Positions 1 through 12,116 of a stretch of DNA of 64,000 bases are shown in pieces. The translations under genes were made by a program, and so were the position numbers. Position 1 is the first letter of the stretch, and each line of letters opens with the position of its first letter. This DNA is from Schistosoma haematobium (Eukaryota > Platyhelminthes > Trematoda > Strigeidida > Schistosomatidae): contig NC_067196.1 of assembly GCF_000699445.3 (NCBI RefSeq), forward strand, positions 33,562,616-33,626,615. Direction: 5' to 3'. Under the pieces are notes generated by a model. The model saw only the letters and a list, made by a program, of their open reading frames with translations, was not told where the DNA came from and ran no database searches.

Positions 1-644
1 AATGAACGAATGTATGTTTCATATGAAATACTATTGTTGACTACATTTTTATTATGATTTTCTCATTTCCATAATATGAATGATATCTGTATTTTTCTGT
101 AAAATCATATCTTCATTTTATACCGAAAAAATTCTTTATAACCTATTGACTATGATCAATGTCATTAAATAAACGAAATATTTTTAAATCTAAGCAAGAA
201 AAAAATATACCTGGCAAAGATATCATTGTACTTATAAAACCACAATGCAAGCTGACCTTAATTGTTTCAAAGCAAATTCGATGAAATGACTCCTTTTTTG
301 TTCATATTTGTATTATATTTAGCGGAAGTGAAGTACATGTCAACAACCAAACAAATATATAGACAGAAAAAGGAATCCACGTTGTAAAACTAACATTGGT
401 AATTCTAGACAGCATATATTTGATTGCCAGTCATTTTTTATAATTTTGTATTTTTTTTCTGCAATATTATCTTGAGGCAAATTTATAAACATTTCAAACG
501 TTTTACCAACAAAACAAACAAAAAAACAATTTGTATTTATTCCCTATATCGTAAACACTTATCTCGGTATTACACAACGTATCATTTCCATCCTACTTTT
601 TTCAAGAAAAATACAAAGGGGTGGTGTTGCTGAGATCGATTAAA

Positions 645-646
<2 letters not shown>
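1..646. other. AT-rich DNA, no gene seen
   Basis: Homopolymer-rich sequence. The open frames of about 60-70 codons are lysine-, asparagine- and phenylalanine-rich and have no recognisable domain. I see no repeat family here. Confidence 0.6.

Positions 647-694
<48 letters not shown>
647..694. repeat. (AT)n microsatellite
   Basis: About 24 uninterrupted AT dinucleotides. They create artificial Ile-Tyr reading frames on both strands. Confidence 0.95.
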
Positions 695-697
<3 letters not shown>

Positions 698-2332
698 CCA
701 ACTGAAGAGTAATCCTTTTAACTTCAATAATATAGAGTACGAACATACACAGTTGATTAAGTACGTTCATTATTTAGATTCATATCATAATAATATCCTA
801 TACTTTGTGAATTTATCCAGATTAGTAAAGCAACGAAGTTGTTTATGTATAGACGGTTTTATAGTACGACTTTTTAGTGACTAATCAACAGAAATATTAA
901 AATAAACGAATGAATAATGTTTTTTTTCAAAAAAGATATTTGGATCCATGATACCGTGTAAATTTACAAAATGTAATGTAAAAGTAATAATAATACCCAT
1001 AGACATATGAAGTTCTCAAAAATTCTTTCTTAAATAACATTACTTAGAATGGACATTATTATACCTGCATATTATTTGTTGTGATCAGTGTTTCACTTTC
1101 AGAGTTTCACATATGCAAATCAATTTTAAACCATTAAATCTAATTTATATTTAGAATCATATTTCTATCATCTGATAAAATTTTCTTACTTATTTTCAAT
1201 TAAATAAAGCTAGAACGAACAGGGATGCAGAATAATATGGATTCTTTATATTTCGTGGTTTCTCATCAGCTGCTTACAACCAAATATGTATTAGGATTTT
1301 ACATTGAGGTAAGATATAGTGTGAAACAATTGACATAATTGAATGTAATGAGTTGGAATAAAAAAGGTTATCAATAATAACTATATAAATGTATGCAAGA
1401 ACAGGTCGGAGGTCATTCGGTGTTAGAATCGAAAAAGCATGATGGGTGTGTGATCTAATAACTCAATGACAGATAAGATAAATTGTGTAATAATTTTAGA
1501 AGTAATAAAGGATTTGCACAAGATTACTAGAACTAAAAAAACTGGTACGATGGGTCGCGTAATAATTAAACAAGTTTTAATAAGTTAATTATTACAAGAA
1601 TCTTTAATATACATCCCCAGTTTGATACATGACGTTTTATTCCAAGATTAGTCGTCATGTTCATAGCTTCTATAATTTGCACTTCTTTGTATAACCAGTC
1701 GAAAGTTCATACTATATGGCAATCATTAATTAAAACTTATTCATAGCATATATCATGGTATTTCAATGTAAACGTATAATCGATATGATATGCATAACTT
1801 TAATTTCTAAATATTCATTAGTTGACCTAGTAATTTCATTTTGAATGATCAAAATTGTTTCGTAAACAAAACAAACAATTCTTTTTTAATAAACTAAAAT
1901 CATCAGTTATTTAAAATTCAATGGAAATATTGTGTCTTTTTCAATGTTCTATTTTATGACTGAAATTAATTTTTGCTTTATCTAAAAAACGAGAATTCGT
2001 TCCTTGACATTTCAACATAACCGTAGTATGATCATTCATATGATCTAGTTAATTACTTTGCTTATCCAATATTTGTTGCATTCATACTTTTTATTACTAA
2101 GTACAAAGTTATTTAGTCTCTATTATTTTCGTTCCCGATTACAAATGACTATAGATTGATTCATATATTACTTTAAAACAAATATATTTAGATGTCTAGT
2201 CCAAAATGCTTTTGATATACAGCTTTCACATATGCAATTACTTTTTTGATGGTAAAATATTGTTTATTCAATGGTAAAACTTAAGATCTGAAGTAATACT
2301 TATGTGTCAACATGTAACACTTTGATTTAGAC
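695..2332. other. AT-rich DNA, no gene seen
   Basis: No recognisable protein motif, RNA gene or member of the repeat families found elsewhere in the window. Confidence 0.55.
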
Positions 2333-2430
2333 AATGATATTTTACCAGAAGGGGTTTTGTGGAGATTTTAGAAATTTCACTGATTTAAATCATGAGTCAA
2401 TTGAAGCTAGACCACCATGGAAAACCTGGA

Positions 2431-2477
2431 AGCACTATACGGCTGTTTCGTTCTGGTATGGGACTCCTTAGCAGTGC
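2431..2477 (-). ncRNA. Degenerate hammerhead ribozyme, minus strand
   Basis: On the minus strand the order is stem I strand, CTAAGGA in place of the CTGANGA core, a GTCC/GAAC stem II, GAAAC and a short stem III. The invariant core G (CTGA to CTAA) is lost, so it is probably inactive. It is the inverted partner of the motif at 2800-2845. Confidence 0.55.
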
Positions 2478-2708
2478 GCAACCACGATCCCGCGCACCGC
2501 GACATTCAAACTCAAGACCTACCAGTCTATTATTAATCATCTGCTTACTAGTGACCGACTTTAAGAGGCATTTTCTGGAGTTCTAGTGATAAGCGGTGAC
2601 CAGTAGAGTTCACCCAGGTCTGTTGTGAGATAGTAACTCACTGAAGACAATGGTGACGATGGCGCAATTTCGTGGATTGGTTGAAGTTAGAAATTAACAC
2701 CGTTGGAT

Positions 2709-2790
2709 GCCGGCTGGCTCAGTAGTCTAATGGTTGAGCGCTCACGCGCAAGACCTATAGGTTCTGGGTTCGAATTTCGCAAGGTGAGAT
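2709..2790 (+). promoter_or_regulatory. tRNA-like pol III promoter block
   Basis: An A-box-like TGGCTCAGTAG precedes a B-box-like GGTTCGAATTT at about 2767-2777, at tRNA-like spacing. There is no acceptor-stem pairing, so this is a SINE internal promoter and not a tRNA gene. Confidence 0.6.
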
Positions 2791-2799
2791 CGTGGCTAC

Positions 2800-2845
2800 G
2801 CATTGCTGAGGAGTCCCGTACTCGGACGAAACGGCCGTTCAGTGC
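2800..2845 (+). ncRNA. Hammerhead ribozyme with intact core
   Basis: CTGAGGA (2806-2812) is followed by stem II GTCC/GGAC (2813-2816 with 2824-2827), then GAAAC (2828-2832), a very short stem III (ACGG/CCGT) and a GTT cleavage triplet with predicted scission after 2839. Stem I pairs GCATTG (2800-2805) with CAGTGC (2840-2845), with one G-U wobble. All core positions I can check are present. A two-base-pair stem III is known from schistosome and PLE hammerheads, which are thought to work better as dimers. Confidence 0.7.
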
Positions 2846-2907
2846 TTCCAGGTTTTCCATGGTGGTCTAGCTTCAATTGACTCATGATTTCAATTAATGA
2901 TATTTTA

Positions 2908-4945
2908 TACATATTTTATACTTACACAGATATTTTTCAAGTAGGACATATTTTGTTAAAAATGAACGTGAACATGTATCTTCATATGTTATAAGTTTTT
3001 ATTGTTACGCTAAAATTTCCAAACATTACGATCGAAAATCATCCAATCTATGAGCAGTGTGAGAAGTTAATTCGTTGTCTTTCACAATAATAAGTATCCA
3101 TGTTATTAATTGACTGATCAAATTGTTAAACTTTATCCTTAATCAAAGATTATTGTGTTGTAAAAAAGATATGAATGAAACATACTCAGTTGTTTCAAAA
3201 ATCACATTCAAAATAATTAGAGGGTCGGACGTACATTACATATAAGATGACAAGCATGTCATGTAGTACAAGTCTTGATCTCACTATTTATTTAGTTTCA
3301 TAACCAATACACCTCAATAATGAAAGTAGTCAACTAAAAAAAGACGTTACATCATTATATATTTAACAGATTTAAAACTTACAATTTATTATCAATATCC
3401 CACGTGATAATATGATCTTGAAACATGGAATAATTCATTTTTAAACAGAAAAGTAAAATAAATTTCCACAATAAATCCTTTTTCATTTAGATAATCACTG
3501 ACATACATAAAATAATTTATCAAATAATATAAACCTAATTGTTTTTTTCCATATTTGTAAATAGAGTAGGGATTGAATAGATTTTCTTTTTATTACCATC
3601 AATAAGTGGATAGAAACAAATCCTTAAACTTTGATAGAAAATCATAATCGAAATATTTAATTTTATTCTATCATTATCACTATTATTATTACCACTAGTT
3701 GGTAGTTATTATTGCCATTAAACATTCAATGATTAAAGATTGTTAAAATGGTGTTTTTATAATCAATTTATTAGGATAATTCCTTGTTTTTAATTTACCA
3801 TATTGTTTGTTCAAGGTGAACAAAATAAACCAATCAGTGTAGCTGAAGAATTTTAGTCATAACTTTTAGATATGATTGGTCAAATTTATGAACAAGCTCA
3901 AACGTAAAATCTTTTCGCTTAAAGCATGTTTTTTGTTGTTGATTCAAAATCTTCTCTATACAACAATTCCTCTAGATTAAGAGATTTTCCAGTCACAGTA
4001 TACAACTGTATAGAATTTCATTCGCATTGGATGTTTAACTTTATGATAGGAAGAGTTTCACATTGTTCAGAATAAATATGCTAATTAAGAAATATATGTT
4101 TTATTTAAAAAAAGTGACATGAGAATTCATTTGAATCCCAGTTAAAACCGGTTATTTTATTGTCTAACAAATCAGTCTCTTACAAATGAAACAATCTGAA
4201 GATTTATTGAAATAAAACTTCTATGAGATTTTCTAACTTCTTTCCCATAAAACAGCTCTAGTTTTATAGTAATATTAAACCAAATACGATAACCCACTGA
4301 ATTGAATTGCTGAATTCTGGTTTAAAAATTTACATGTTTTGATGTTTACTTGAAATTGTTTCAGTCAACCATTGTTAAGATATCAAAGAGTGTAGTGTGA
4401 ATAGATACAGTAATAAAACTATTGCAGAAAGTTTCTTAAATTTTACTATTGTAAAAATGTTAAAGAACTATTTTATTCAGCTAATGAATAAGTTACATGA
4501 TCATAAAGAATTTTGAATATTCTTCAGAAAGATACGATTGATAGATTCAGAAGTTTAATATTGAGTTTGAATAAAGCGTTAATGCGTCGAAGTGACAGTT
4601 TTCATATGAAAACATACATAAAGTATTTTCATAAAAAAAATTAAGTACAATTTATTCTGTATTATTTAATGATGATCCAAATTTTGATCCAAAAATCATT
4701 TTGTATGTTTGTTTAGTATTGCTATTGTGATCGGTTTATTCAGTAAGATATAAACTAATGAATAAACATTATTATAGAAAAAAAATTATTTGAGAAATAA
4801 TCACTTAATTGATTGTAAAGTGAAATATGATTGTTATCAATGTTAGTAACAGTTAATTCGTCCTTTATATTTTTGTATGCATGTGTATAGGAAATGTTTA
4901 AAAGAAAAACAATTTAGAAAATAAATTCACATGAAGCTAAGCTAG
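2908..4945. other. AT-rich DNA, no gene seen
   Basis: Contains a short ATT-rich stretch near 3670-3700 and otherwise nothing that I recognise. Confidence 0.5.
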
Positions 4946-5350
4946 TGTAGTGTGAGTTACTATGCTAAGCCTATATAACATATTCTAGCTTCTGGACAGG
5001 CCAATTTATCTATTCTTATTGAGTCAAGTTTTGACCATGTTAATTATTTGATTATCAACCTTGACTGCTTTTATATGAGTGTGTGTGTGCGTATATATTT
5101 TATCCTACTCATCACATGTTTGTAACGTATTTTTGTGTAACCATAGATATTGATTAACTCTTGAATAGAATTGGCTCACATGCCTTATCTACTGAGTGTT
5201 ATTTCGCTTCGTTTCACTCTCTTTTCTTCTCATTTGGTGCGATTCTTTGATTATCTGTACAAAATATACATATTCAAATATCCATTCTTGTATTTGACAT
5301 ATTTAATTCTGTTCTACATTAAAGCGGACTAAGTCAATAATAATATACGA
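4946..5350 (+). mobile_element. Possible solo LTR (uncertain)
   Basis: The segment starts TGTAGTGTGAG and has a TATATAA box at 4972-4978. It ends just before GGATTGGCGACAT, which resembles the primer-binding-site context TTGGCGA found next to the LTR at 29848-30118. No partner LTR, coding remnant or target duplication is visible, and the 3' terminus is not CA. It could equally be chance AT-rich sequence. Confidence 0.25.
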
Positions 5351-6074
5351 GGATTGGCGACATTTATATCTCAATAACAATCATTCGCACGATCCAATTA
5401 GAGTCAGATCCCAGGGCCACTAAGTTGGTGAGCCCGTCTATAGCATCGTCTGATCTAAATGAAGGACCACTAAACTCTGGTCCATTTTCTAATAAACTCC
5501 ACATTCTTCAAAATCACGATATATTTTATAATAAATAGTGTTTTACTTTAATCGAAATGTTTCACAATTACATAAGACACATTGTTATATCATGAAAATT
5601 CTTTTAAAAACCATTTTAATATTGATAAAGAAATAGAAATAATATTTTTATACTTATTCTATGATGATGAATGAAATGATAACAAAAATAAATTAATTGT
5701 AATGATATAGTCAATGTAATACTGTTTACAGTGATTATCAATTACATTTAACTAACGATAGTATTATTAAAGGCTAATACATTTAAGACTTCAATTGATA
5801 AATAACATTTCATTCGTATAGACTCAAATGAAATTTAACAGGAATAGACTGTTTGTTTTAAACATTTATTTCCACAACTAAATAAAGAGTGACTTCATAA
5901 GATTTCTCTTAAATTATTAAACAATCTACTTAGTAACCGAACCATTTTGTAATATGCTTATTCGGAGGAAATGACTTAAAGTTTTATTCTGTTTATATAG
6001 AATGTACACAACCATTTTTGTTTATTCTTCAGAGGAGTACTTTTTTTGCTAAACTTGTACAACTATTCACATAG

Positions 6075-6328
6075 TGCTGCTTTACTTGTATCGTCCCACT
6101 GTTATTTAGGACAGCAATTGATCAGTCTCATGTTGGTATATGTGCAGCCTGTGAGGATTACCTCGATATAACCTTAAGTCACAAACTTTTGAAGCAAAGA
6201 TGGATAGTGGCTAGCAGTGGAATCCAGGACACGCGTTCCGTCCCCTTTAGGACTCGTCATTTGAATGTACCTGCATCCCAGAGTTGATGTTCGCTCCGAG
6301 ACTCGAACTCAGTATCTTTCGCTTCGGG
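6075..6328 (-). mobile_element. SM-alpha SINE copy, minus strand
   Basis: Read on the minus strand this follows the SM-alpha order: part of the tRNA-like head with a B-box-like GAGTCTCGGAGCG segment, a hammerhead region (about 6221-6268) and the conserved tail with GACTGATCAATTGC. The hammerhead core is broken: the first core base is changed and GAAAC reads GGAAC. The copy stops inside its tRNA-like head at about 6328, where plus-strand SM-alpha sequence begins. Confidence 0.75.
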
Positions 6329-6635
6329 TTACAGTATGCACATACCCCAACAAGAGACTGATCGATTGCAGTCCTAAATAACAACTGGAGGATACAAGTA
6401 AAACAACAGCAATTGGATTTAAGCTTCATCACATTGCACAAGAAGGTGGCTATCAGGACTCAGTATCTAAGTGGATAACATGAAGGCGTTTGAAGTGAAC
6501 GCTACGGGGTTCAAGTCCAGGATTGAACACCAACTTCGGGATCCAGGTATATCCAGCTGACGAGTCCCAAATAGGACGAAACACGCTTCCTACATTCCAC
6601 TGTTAGTCACTATCCATCATGTTTCTATCTTCCCT
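6329..6635 (+). mobile_element. Two SM-alpha pieces, tail before head, plus strand
   Basis: A tail fragment (6329-6420, containing the conserved GAGACTGATCGATTGCAG) comes first. A separate head-plus-hammerhead fragment follows (6446-6635, with B box GGTTCAAGTCC near 6510). Tail before head is the order expected at the joint of two tandem or circular units, or from nested insertion. With the minus-strand copy to the left, the cluster holds three rearranged SM-alpha pieces. Confidence 0.7.
6551..6598 (+). ncRNA. SM-alpha hammerhead, core intact, cleavage site altered
   Basis: The core CTGACGA (6557-6563), stem II GTCC/GGAC and GAAAC are intact. The cleavage triplet reads TTC, not GTC, and the 3' strand of stem I no longer matches ATCCAG well, so activity is doubtful. 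Confidence 0.6.
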
Positions 6636-6640
6636 TTCTA

Positions 6641-7875
6641 TCAAAATATTGATTGTATATTTTTTCAAAATTAAACCTAGTGAAGTTTATACAAATGCTT
6701 CATCCTACTTCTTTTTTTGATTTAATTATAAATCTTTGGATAATTTCATTTTCAAACTGTAAAATCAAAATGTATTTGATTTTTCTTTCAGACGCAAGAT
6801 TGTTTTGATTTTTTTCAACTAATAGTCTGATGTATTTCTTGAGTTAAGTTAAACAAATGTCTGATAAAAGAAAAACTTGGTTACTTTTGTTTGATTGTCA
6901 GATTTGTTTATCCTTATGACTGAAAAAAAAGATCCCCGGTAAGGAAACAATCAGATGAATTTAATTCATTAACACTACAAAAAAATACAAAAAAAAATTA
7001 CTGTACAACTTAATATTCCTTTCAGTTATGTACTTTTATTAGACGTTTTAATGTATTATAGATAGGCTTTAATTTGAAGAATACATTTTATATGAAGAAC
7101 ATTATGAATTAGGTAAGTGCAAGAAGAGGTTGTTTAAATTCATTTTTGAAATCTAGGTAACTTATTTTTAAACGCATTCAAATGCTACAAAAACATGGAT
7201 TGGTAATTACCATGAACAAAGTTAAATCAATAAAACATGCCATACAAGTTCAAGAAATGATTTATTTTTTTTAACTTTATTTCATTTTGCTTAGTTACAA
7301 TGTTTATTGTCTATTATAGTGTAACATGCTGTTTCACAAATTTGTTTTCTTTTCCTTTTTGAAAAACAGATTGGAATGTAAATTTGTCTTTATCTAAGAT
7401 AACTTTTCACTACATTTTTTAATAAAAAAGGATTTTATATGAAATCATAGCTTTCCATTATCAAGCACATGAGTACATAATAAGATTTCAAATGAAGATT
7501 CAAAATTATAACAAATTAACAAACTTTATTGTCAACCCCTGATTTTATAAATAAAGTCATGATATCGTAAAAACGTTAAATGAAAGATATAACTTTTTTT
7601 TCCTGAGAACACTCAAGAGTTCACTTTTTCATTGTAATTAAAAGACTAAAGAGGGTAATATTTAGTTTAAGTTCAGGTGAAAAAATCAAAATGCGTATTC
7701 TTGAAATCAACTGTTTATATGCAATTCTCATTCAATAAATATGAGCCATACTTTTTCATCTATCTTATGTCAGTAATTTGACTGAATAAAAAACTCTATT
7801 TTTAGAAATACTAATTCTTCTAGACGAATAATACCGCTGTCAGTAATTTCCCATCAGTTTATTATTAATGGCTTT
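6641..7875. other. AT-rich DNA, no gene seen
   Basis: Rich in A and T homopolymer runs. No coding motif or known repeat recognised. Confidence 0.5.
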
Positions 7876-8266
7876 ATTGAATATTATATTTTTGGTACAA
7901 TATAGAATTCTCACCATAATGTATTTCAACAAGTTCCCGTTTCTTATTTCTTTGTTGATCTTAACAATAAACATTGAAGTTTCTCCAGTTATATGTTAGT
8001 AGTTCAGAAATCGACATCTAATTAATAATGATCATGCTGTTCAATACCTACTGTCAACCACCACGATGTCTCTGATTTTACTTCATTGTAACTTGTACAA
8101 TTAAGGGGCGTAAACGTTTCACAAACTCACCTGAATAGGTTATGCGATTATTAGATATAATGATTTGTTAAAACAAACAAAAAGTAGAAAACATGTTAAA
8201 ATATCTAAATGACTGGAACAGTTAGTCTATATATATTCAAACAGGCCGCCAAAAGGTCCTCAGTTA
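7876..8266 (+). repeat. Unknown dispersed repeat, copy 1
   Basis: This stretch recurs in the same orientation at 19620-20010. The match starts at ATT[G/C]AATATTATATTTTTGG and ends near TCAGTT, over about 390 bp with scattered substitutions. It has no tRNA-like block, hammerhead, open frame or inverted ends that I can see, so its class is unknown. Confidence 0.85.
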
Positions 8267-9517
8267 TCCATTCAAACTGGAGTAACAAATAGATAGCTGT
8301 TTTTAAGAGAAATGCAGTTAGTGAATTGGTTATTGTTAGTAGAATGAATCAAAGTTGGTTTTGACTAGTAAATAATCATAACTTGAATAATTTTATAAAT
8401 AAAATAAAACTATAAAAATTGAAATCATAGTATATATAGACAACATGGAGTATAAAAATAATGTGATTTCAAGTGAGACCAGATGTTTGATTGAAGATTA
8501 TGTACTATATAGAATAACAAGAACACAATAAGGAGAAGTAAAGTGATATGGGCACTAATTGAGTTCCTCATCCGTTTAAGAGATTGATAGTCATTATAAT
8601 ATCATTATGATATTTGAATACGATAAATTTAAGTTGTGATAATACATGGAGGAAGATTGTAACTGCTAAGTCCTTTTATAATAAAAAGGATTGTTGTAGA
8701 GGTCAATAAGTGGTCATTGCAAACTCTACTCTCTGTTTATAGATCTGCGTTTTTAACTATTCAAAATGATTCTGCAATAAACGTTCAAATTAAAAGTGAT
8801 TGAAAATAGAGAATGCTATTTAACTATACTATTTTACACCTCATCATACATTATTTCCAGGTAGATAAGTCAAAGATAACAGTTTTAAAACGTCAAGACA
8901 TTATGATTTATGGAATGTTTATCTGCATTTGATTCATAGACGCATATTTTGATTATAAAACACACGAGGTCATTTATTGTGTTCAAGTGAACTTGAGCAA
9001 TTTATTTCATGTGACACAGAAACAATACATTTAATGTCAACATAAATTGTTTAAGCTCACCTATTTATGTATCATTGTAAAATCAGTAAATATTTCAAAC
9101 GATAATATGGAAATGTTCTAGTTTTCAAAAGTACACAATTTACCTTTCATATACAGCTTATTGGTTTCTTTCAACAAAAAATAAGTGTAAACTTATTTAG
9201 TTAATAATGTTTGTATGGGCCTTTAATCCGTTCCCGAGATTCATTCATAGAAAATGTAGTGTATAATGAACAAGTTGAAATCACTAAATAGTAATAAGAT
9301 AACAACTTTCAATCTCCAGTTTGATCAATATGTTAGTATTTACTCAATATAAAATGAACTGTTACTAATGGAAATACAATAAATGGGTTTTTGTAACTTT
9401 ATCTAATAGTAAATGGTTCAGTGCAAAATGGTATTTTTCTGTAAATAAACACTATAACATTGAGAAAAAAATTGTTAATCGACTAAACATTATGCAAATT
9501 CATCATAATAATTAAAT
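8267..9517. other. AT-rich DNA, no gene seen
   Basis: Nothing recognised between the 390-bp repeat and the truncated SM-alpha. Confidence 0.5.
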
Positions 9518-9694
9518 GAAACGCACGTCCTAGATTCCACTACTAGCCACTATCCGTCATTGCTTACAAAAAGCTTGTGAATTAAGGCAATATCGAGGCA
9601 TACGCACAGTATGCACATATGCCGATAACAGACTGATCAATTATAGTCTTAAACCTCAATGGGAAGATACAAGCCAAATAATACCAAGTGGATT
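9518..9694 (+). mobile_element. 5'-truncated SM-alpha SINE
   Basis: It begins inside the hammerhead at GAAACGCACGTC and continues through the complete tail (TAGCCACTATCCGTC, GACTGATCAATTATAG) to ACCAAGTGGATT. The tRNA-like head, CTGANGA core and stem II are absent. 5' truncation is normal for target-primed insertion; this break is about ten bases upstream of the ribozyme cleavage point. Confidence 0.8.
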
Positions 9695-12088
9695 AATTGA
9701 AGAATTTACAATAAGCAAGTAATATGTACCTATTAGATTAATATCAAAAAAGCGTATAACATAAACGATAAAACACTAATTCTGTTGAATATCATGGCTA
9801 CTAAAACAACATGAATTTAAACCAGTTAGCTAAACTTATGAGATAATAAAGCTAAACGATATTACATTGTAAAATATAATAAGACTGCAATATTCATAAA
9901 ATGTAATCTAGTAATTCGTTTCTTCATTGTTGTAACCTATTTGGATTTTCATATCCCAGTTGAACGTAATATGACGATTATAAAATTACCAGATAAATAA
10001 GTTTGTTTAAAAAACCGTAAAGTTTTTGTAAATACTAGAAAACGTGTGTTAGAATAGCGATAATCTCTGATATTCAAACAAATTGGATAATCTATATATA
10101 TATCTTTTTTAGGAATACGAACCAGATGTTACAAGATTTAGTCATTTTCTTAAATCAAACAGACTTGTTTTATATTCAGTAGTCTCCAATAAATCAAAAT
10201 CATCTGTGGGACAGTCACATGTTGTCATAAACGATTATTGAAATAAGAATGAGAGAGTTGAAATAAAATTTTACACAGTACCGCTAGGGCAAAATGGTAA
10301 GTTTCTCTGTATTAATCTAACACTGAAATCACTAAACTATGGGCCTACGTGTGTTGACATTTTGATCAGATGTTTGTTTATTAGTTATTTAATGTTAACA
10401 TGTTCACTTACTAAAGTTTGTCTGACTATAATTGCGTACATAGTTGCTTACAAAAGCCTTAAAGCTAAATTACTTAGAATTACAAAATTTGTGTTCAAAT
10501 TATCTTTGAGATTTAGAATGCTGTAGTAAAATGTTTACACTTGAACAGAAATTATAAAAATAATATATGGATGGCGTCTACATTGATAAATCACTGAAAA
10601 AACTAGATTATGTTGTATCTGTTTAGTGTTAAGCAAAGATAATATACTGTTTAATCAGTTTATTTCATTTTCAAAACGTTCAGTAGATTACAAACGGTTT
10701 GTGCCATAGGTTGGTTTTTCAACTGCCTTAGATTTTAGACGTCTAGCAGTTGGTTATAGTTCTTAGACGAAACCAAAAGTCTTATTGACTTACAACATGC
10801 AATAATGACTAAGCTCTGTTTACATTAAATAATAAATAGGTTTTGTATTTGTGTACAGGGATTTTCGCCTATGAATTCAAATAAGGTCGAACGTGATCAT
10901 TGTGATACAGGATTTACTTCCACACATTACGACTAACGAAGTGATTTTCAATTACAGCATCCCAGTGAAAAACGGCAAACTACAGCAATCCTATCAGTTG
11001 TTTTATGACCAACCTAATATCAGTGACTAGAAAAATAACTTCTGAGTTTACCTTTTAACGATGAGTAATCAGAACCTTAATCAAAATGTTCTGATATTTT
11101 ATTATGTGCGGGACCTCTGGCATAACATTCATTTGGTGTTTAAATAAAAACATTTCCTACTTCTAGTTTGATTATTAGAATTGAATAAATTATATGAATT
11201 AATTTTCAGTATGACCAGTAGCCTACGTGACTCGATGACACATGGACTATTTTTTGAATTTTAGTTGGTAAGTTCTAATTCAATAAAGTGACAGATTTTG
11301 TAAAACTAGAGATATTTTCAAATGATGATTTCTAATTAACACGAAACACATATGTGAAGATTTCTGTTTATTGTCTCCAAACAAGCAACATTCGAAAGAA
11401 TAATATTATTAAATCTATAAAAACTGACTAACTGACATATAGTTTACAATTACTGAAACTATTATTTTTCATATACAGAATGAGAGCATTTTAATCACGT
11501 TACAAAATTGATCAGATTTATGTGAAATGTCCATTTGGAAAGCTTAGATAATAGTACCGTGCAAAAAACGAAATCATCTATGTATGCATTACATGGGTAT
11601 ATACTGTTTCAAAACACAAATCTATGATTAAAAAGAAATACATTTGTTGTTACCCCTTGCTTCAGATATTTATATGTGATAAAAGATAAAAGATTTTCCG
11701 TTTTTTTTCTGTAAACAACTGATTCAAAATAAACACTTCATGTTACAAATGCAATTTGAATAGAAGAGAATTAGTTTAAAAATAAACAACCAACCAATAG
11801 ATTAGATATGATGGATGATTCAACTAAAATATTCACTTTTCTTTTTTACTTAATTCGTCAAATGATCAACAGTTTCATGGTATTAAATATGTCGAGAAAT
11901 TATATTAATACAAAAATAAACAACTTAGTACTAATAATAATACACATTACACAACAATCCACTGAAATGATTTATCAACAACAAACAGTCAAATTATGCA
12001 AAAAGAATATCAAACATTTCGCATAACATCAATCAAGTTAACTAACCATAATAAAAGTAACATCATGATAACAAAATATATAGATTAG
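9695..12088. other. AT-rich DNA; one weak exon candidate
   Basis: The only item of note is a 42-codon open stretch (10113-10238, stop at 10239-10241) directly after the acceptor-like TATCTTTTTTAG. Its composition is more protein-like than that of neighbouring frames, but it has no known domain. See the findings. Confidence 0.4.
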
Positions 12089-12116
12089 TATATATATATA
12101 TATATATATATATATA
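12089..12116. repeat. (TA)n microsatellite
   Basis: Fourteen TA units. Confidence 0.95.

Larger units (their letters stand above)
2345..2895 (+). mobile_element. Complete family-B SINE with hammerhead and inverted second head
   Basis: This is the best-delimited copy of a tRNA-related, hammerhead-bearing SINE that I call family B. Exact 12-bp direct repeats AATGATATTTTA flank it at 2333-2344 and 2896-2907, as expected of a target-site duplication made by LINE-type integration. In order it has a 5' end starting CCAGAAGGGGTTTTGTGG, an inverted copy of the hammerhead and tail (about 2390-2480), a body, a tRNA-like block (2709-2790), a plus-strand hammerhead (2800-2845) and a tail ending near the second duplication. 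The two ends are about 90-bp inverted repeats. No protein is encoded: the 64-codon frame at 2392-2586 is an accident of the repeat. The family is very likely schistosome-specific; the name is mine. Confidence 0.85.

Noticed and set aside
582..884. Open frames with long Ile-Tyr repeats (also near 20.5, 34.7 and 49.5 kb)
   Set aside because: They are translations of (AT)n microsatellites on either strand.
2392..2586. Recurrent peptide start MSQLKLDHHGKPGST (also at 21.5, 58.9 and 60.0 kb)
   Set aside because: It is the chance translation of the family-B SINE tail; the frames break at different points in each copy and sit on opposite strands of the same inverted repeat.
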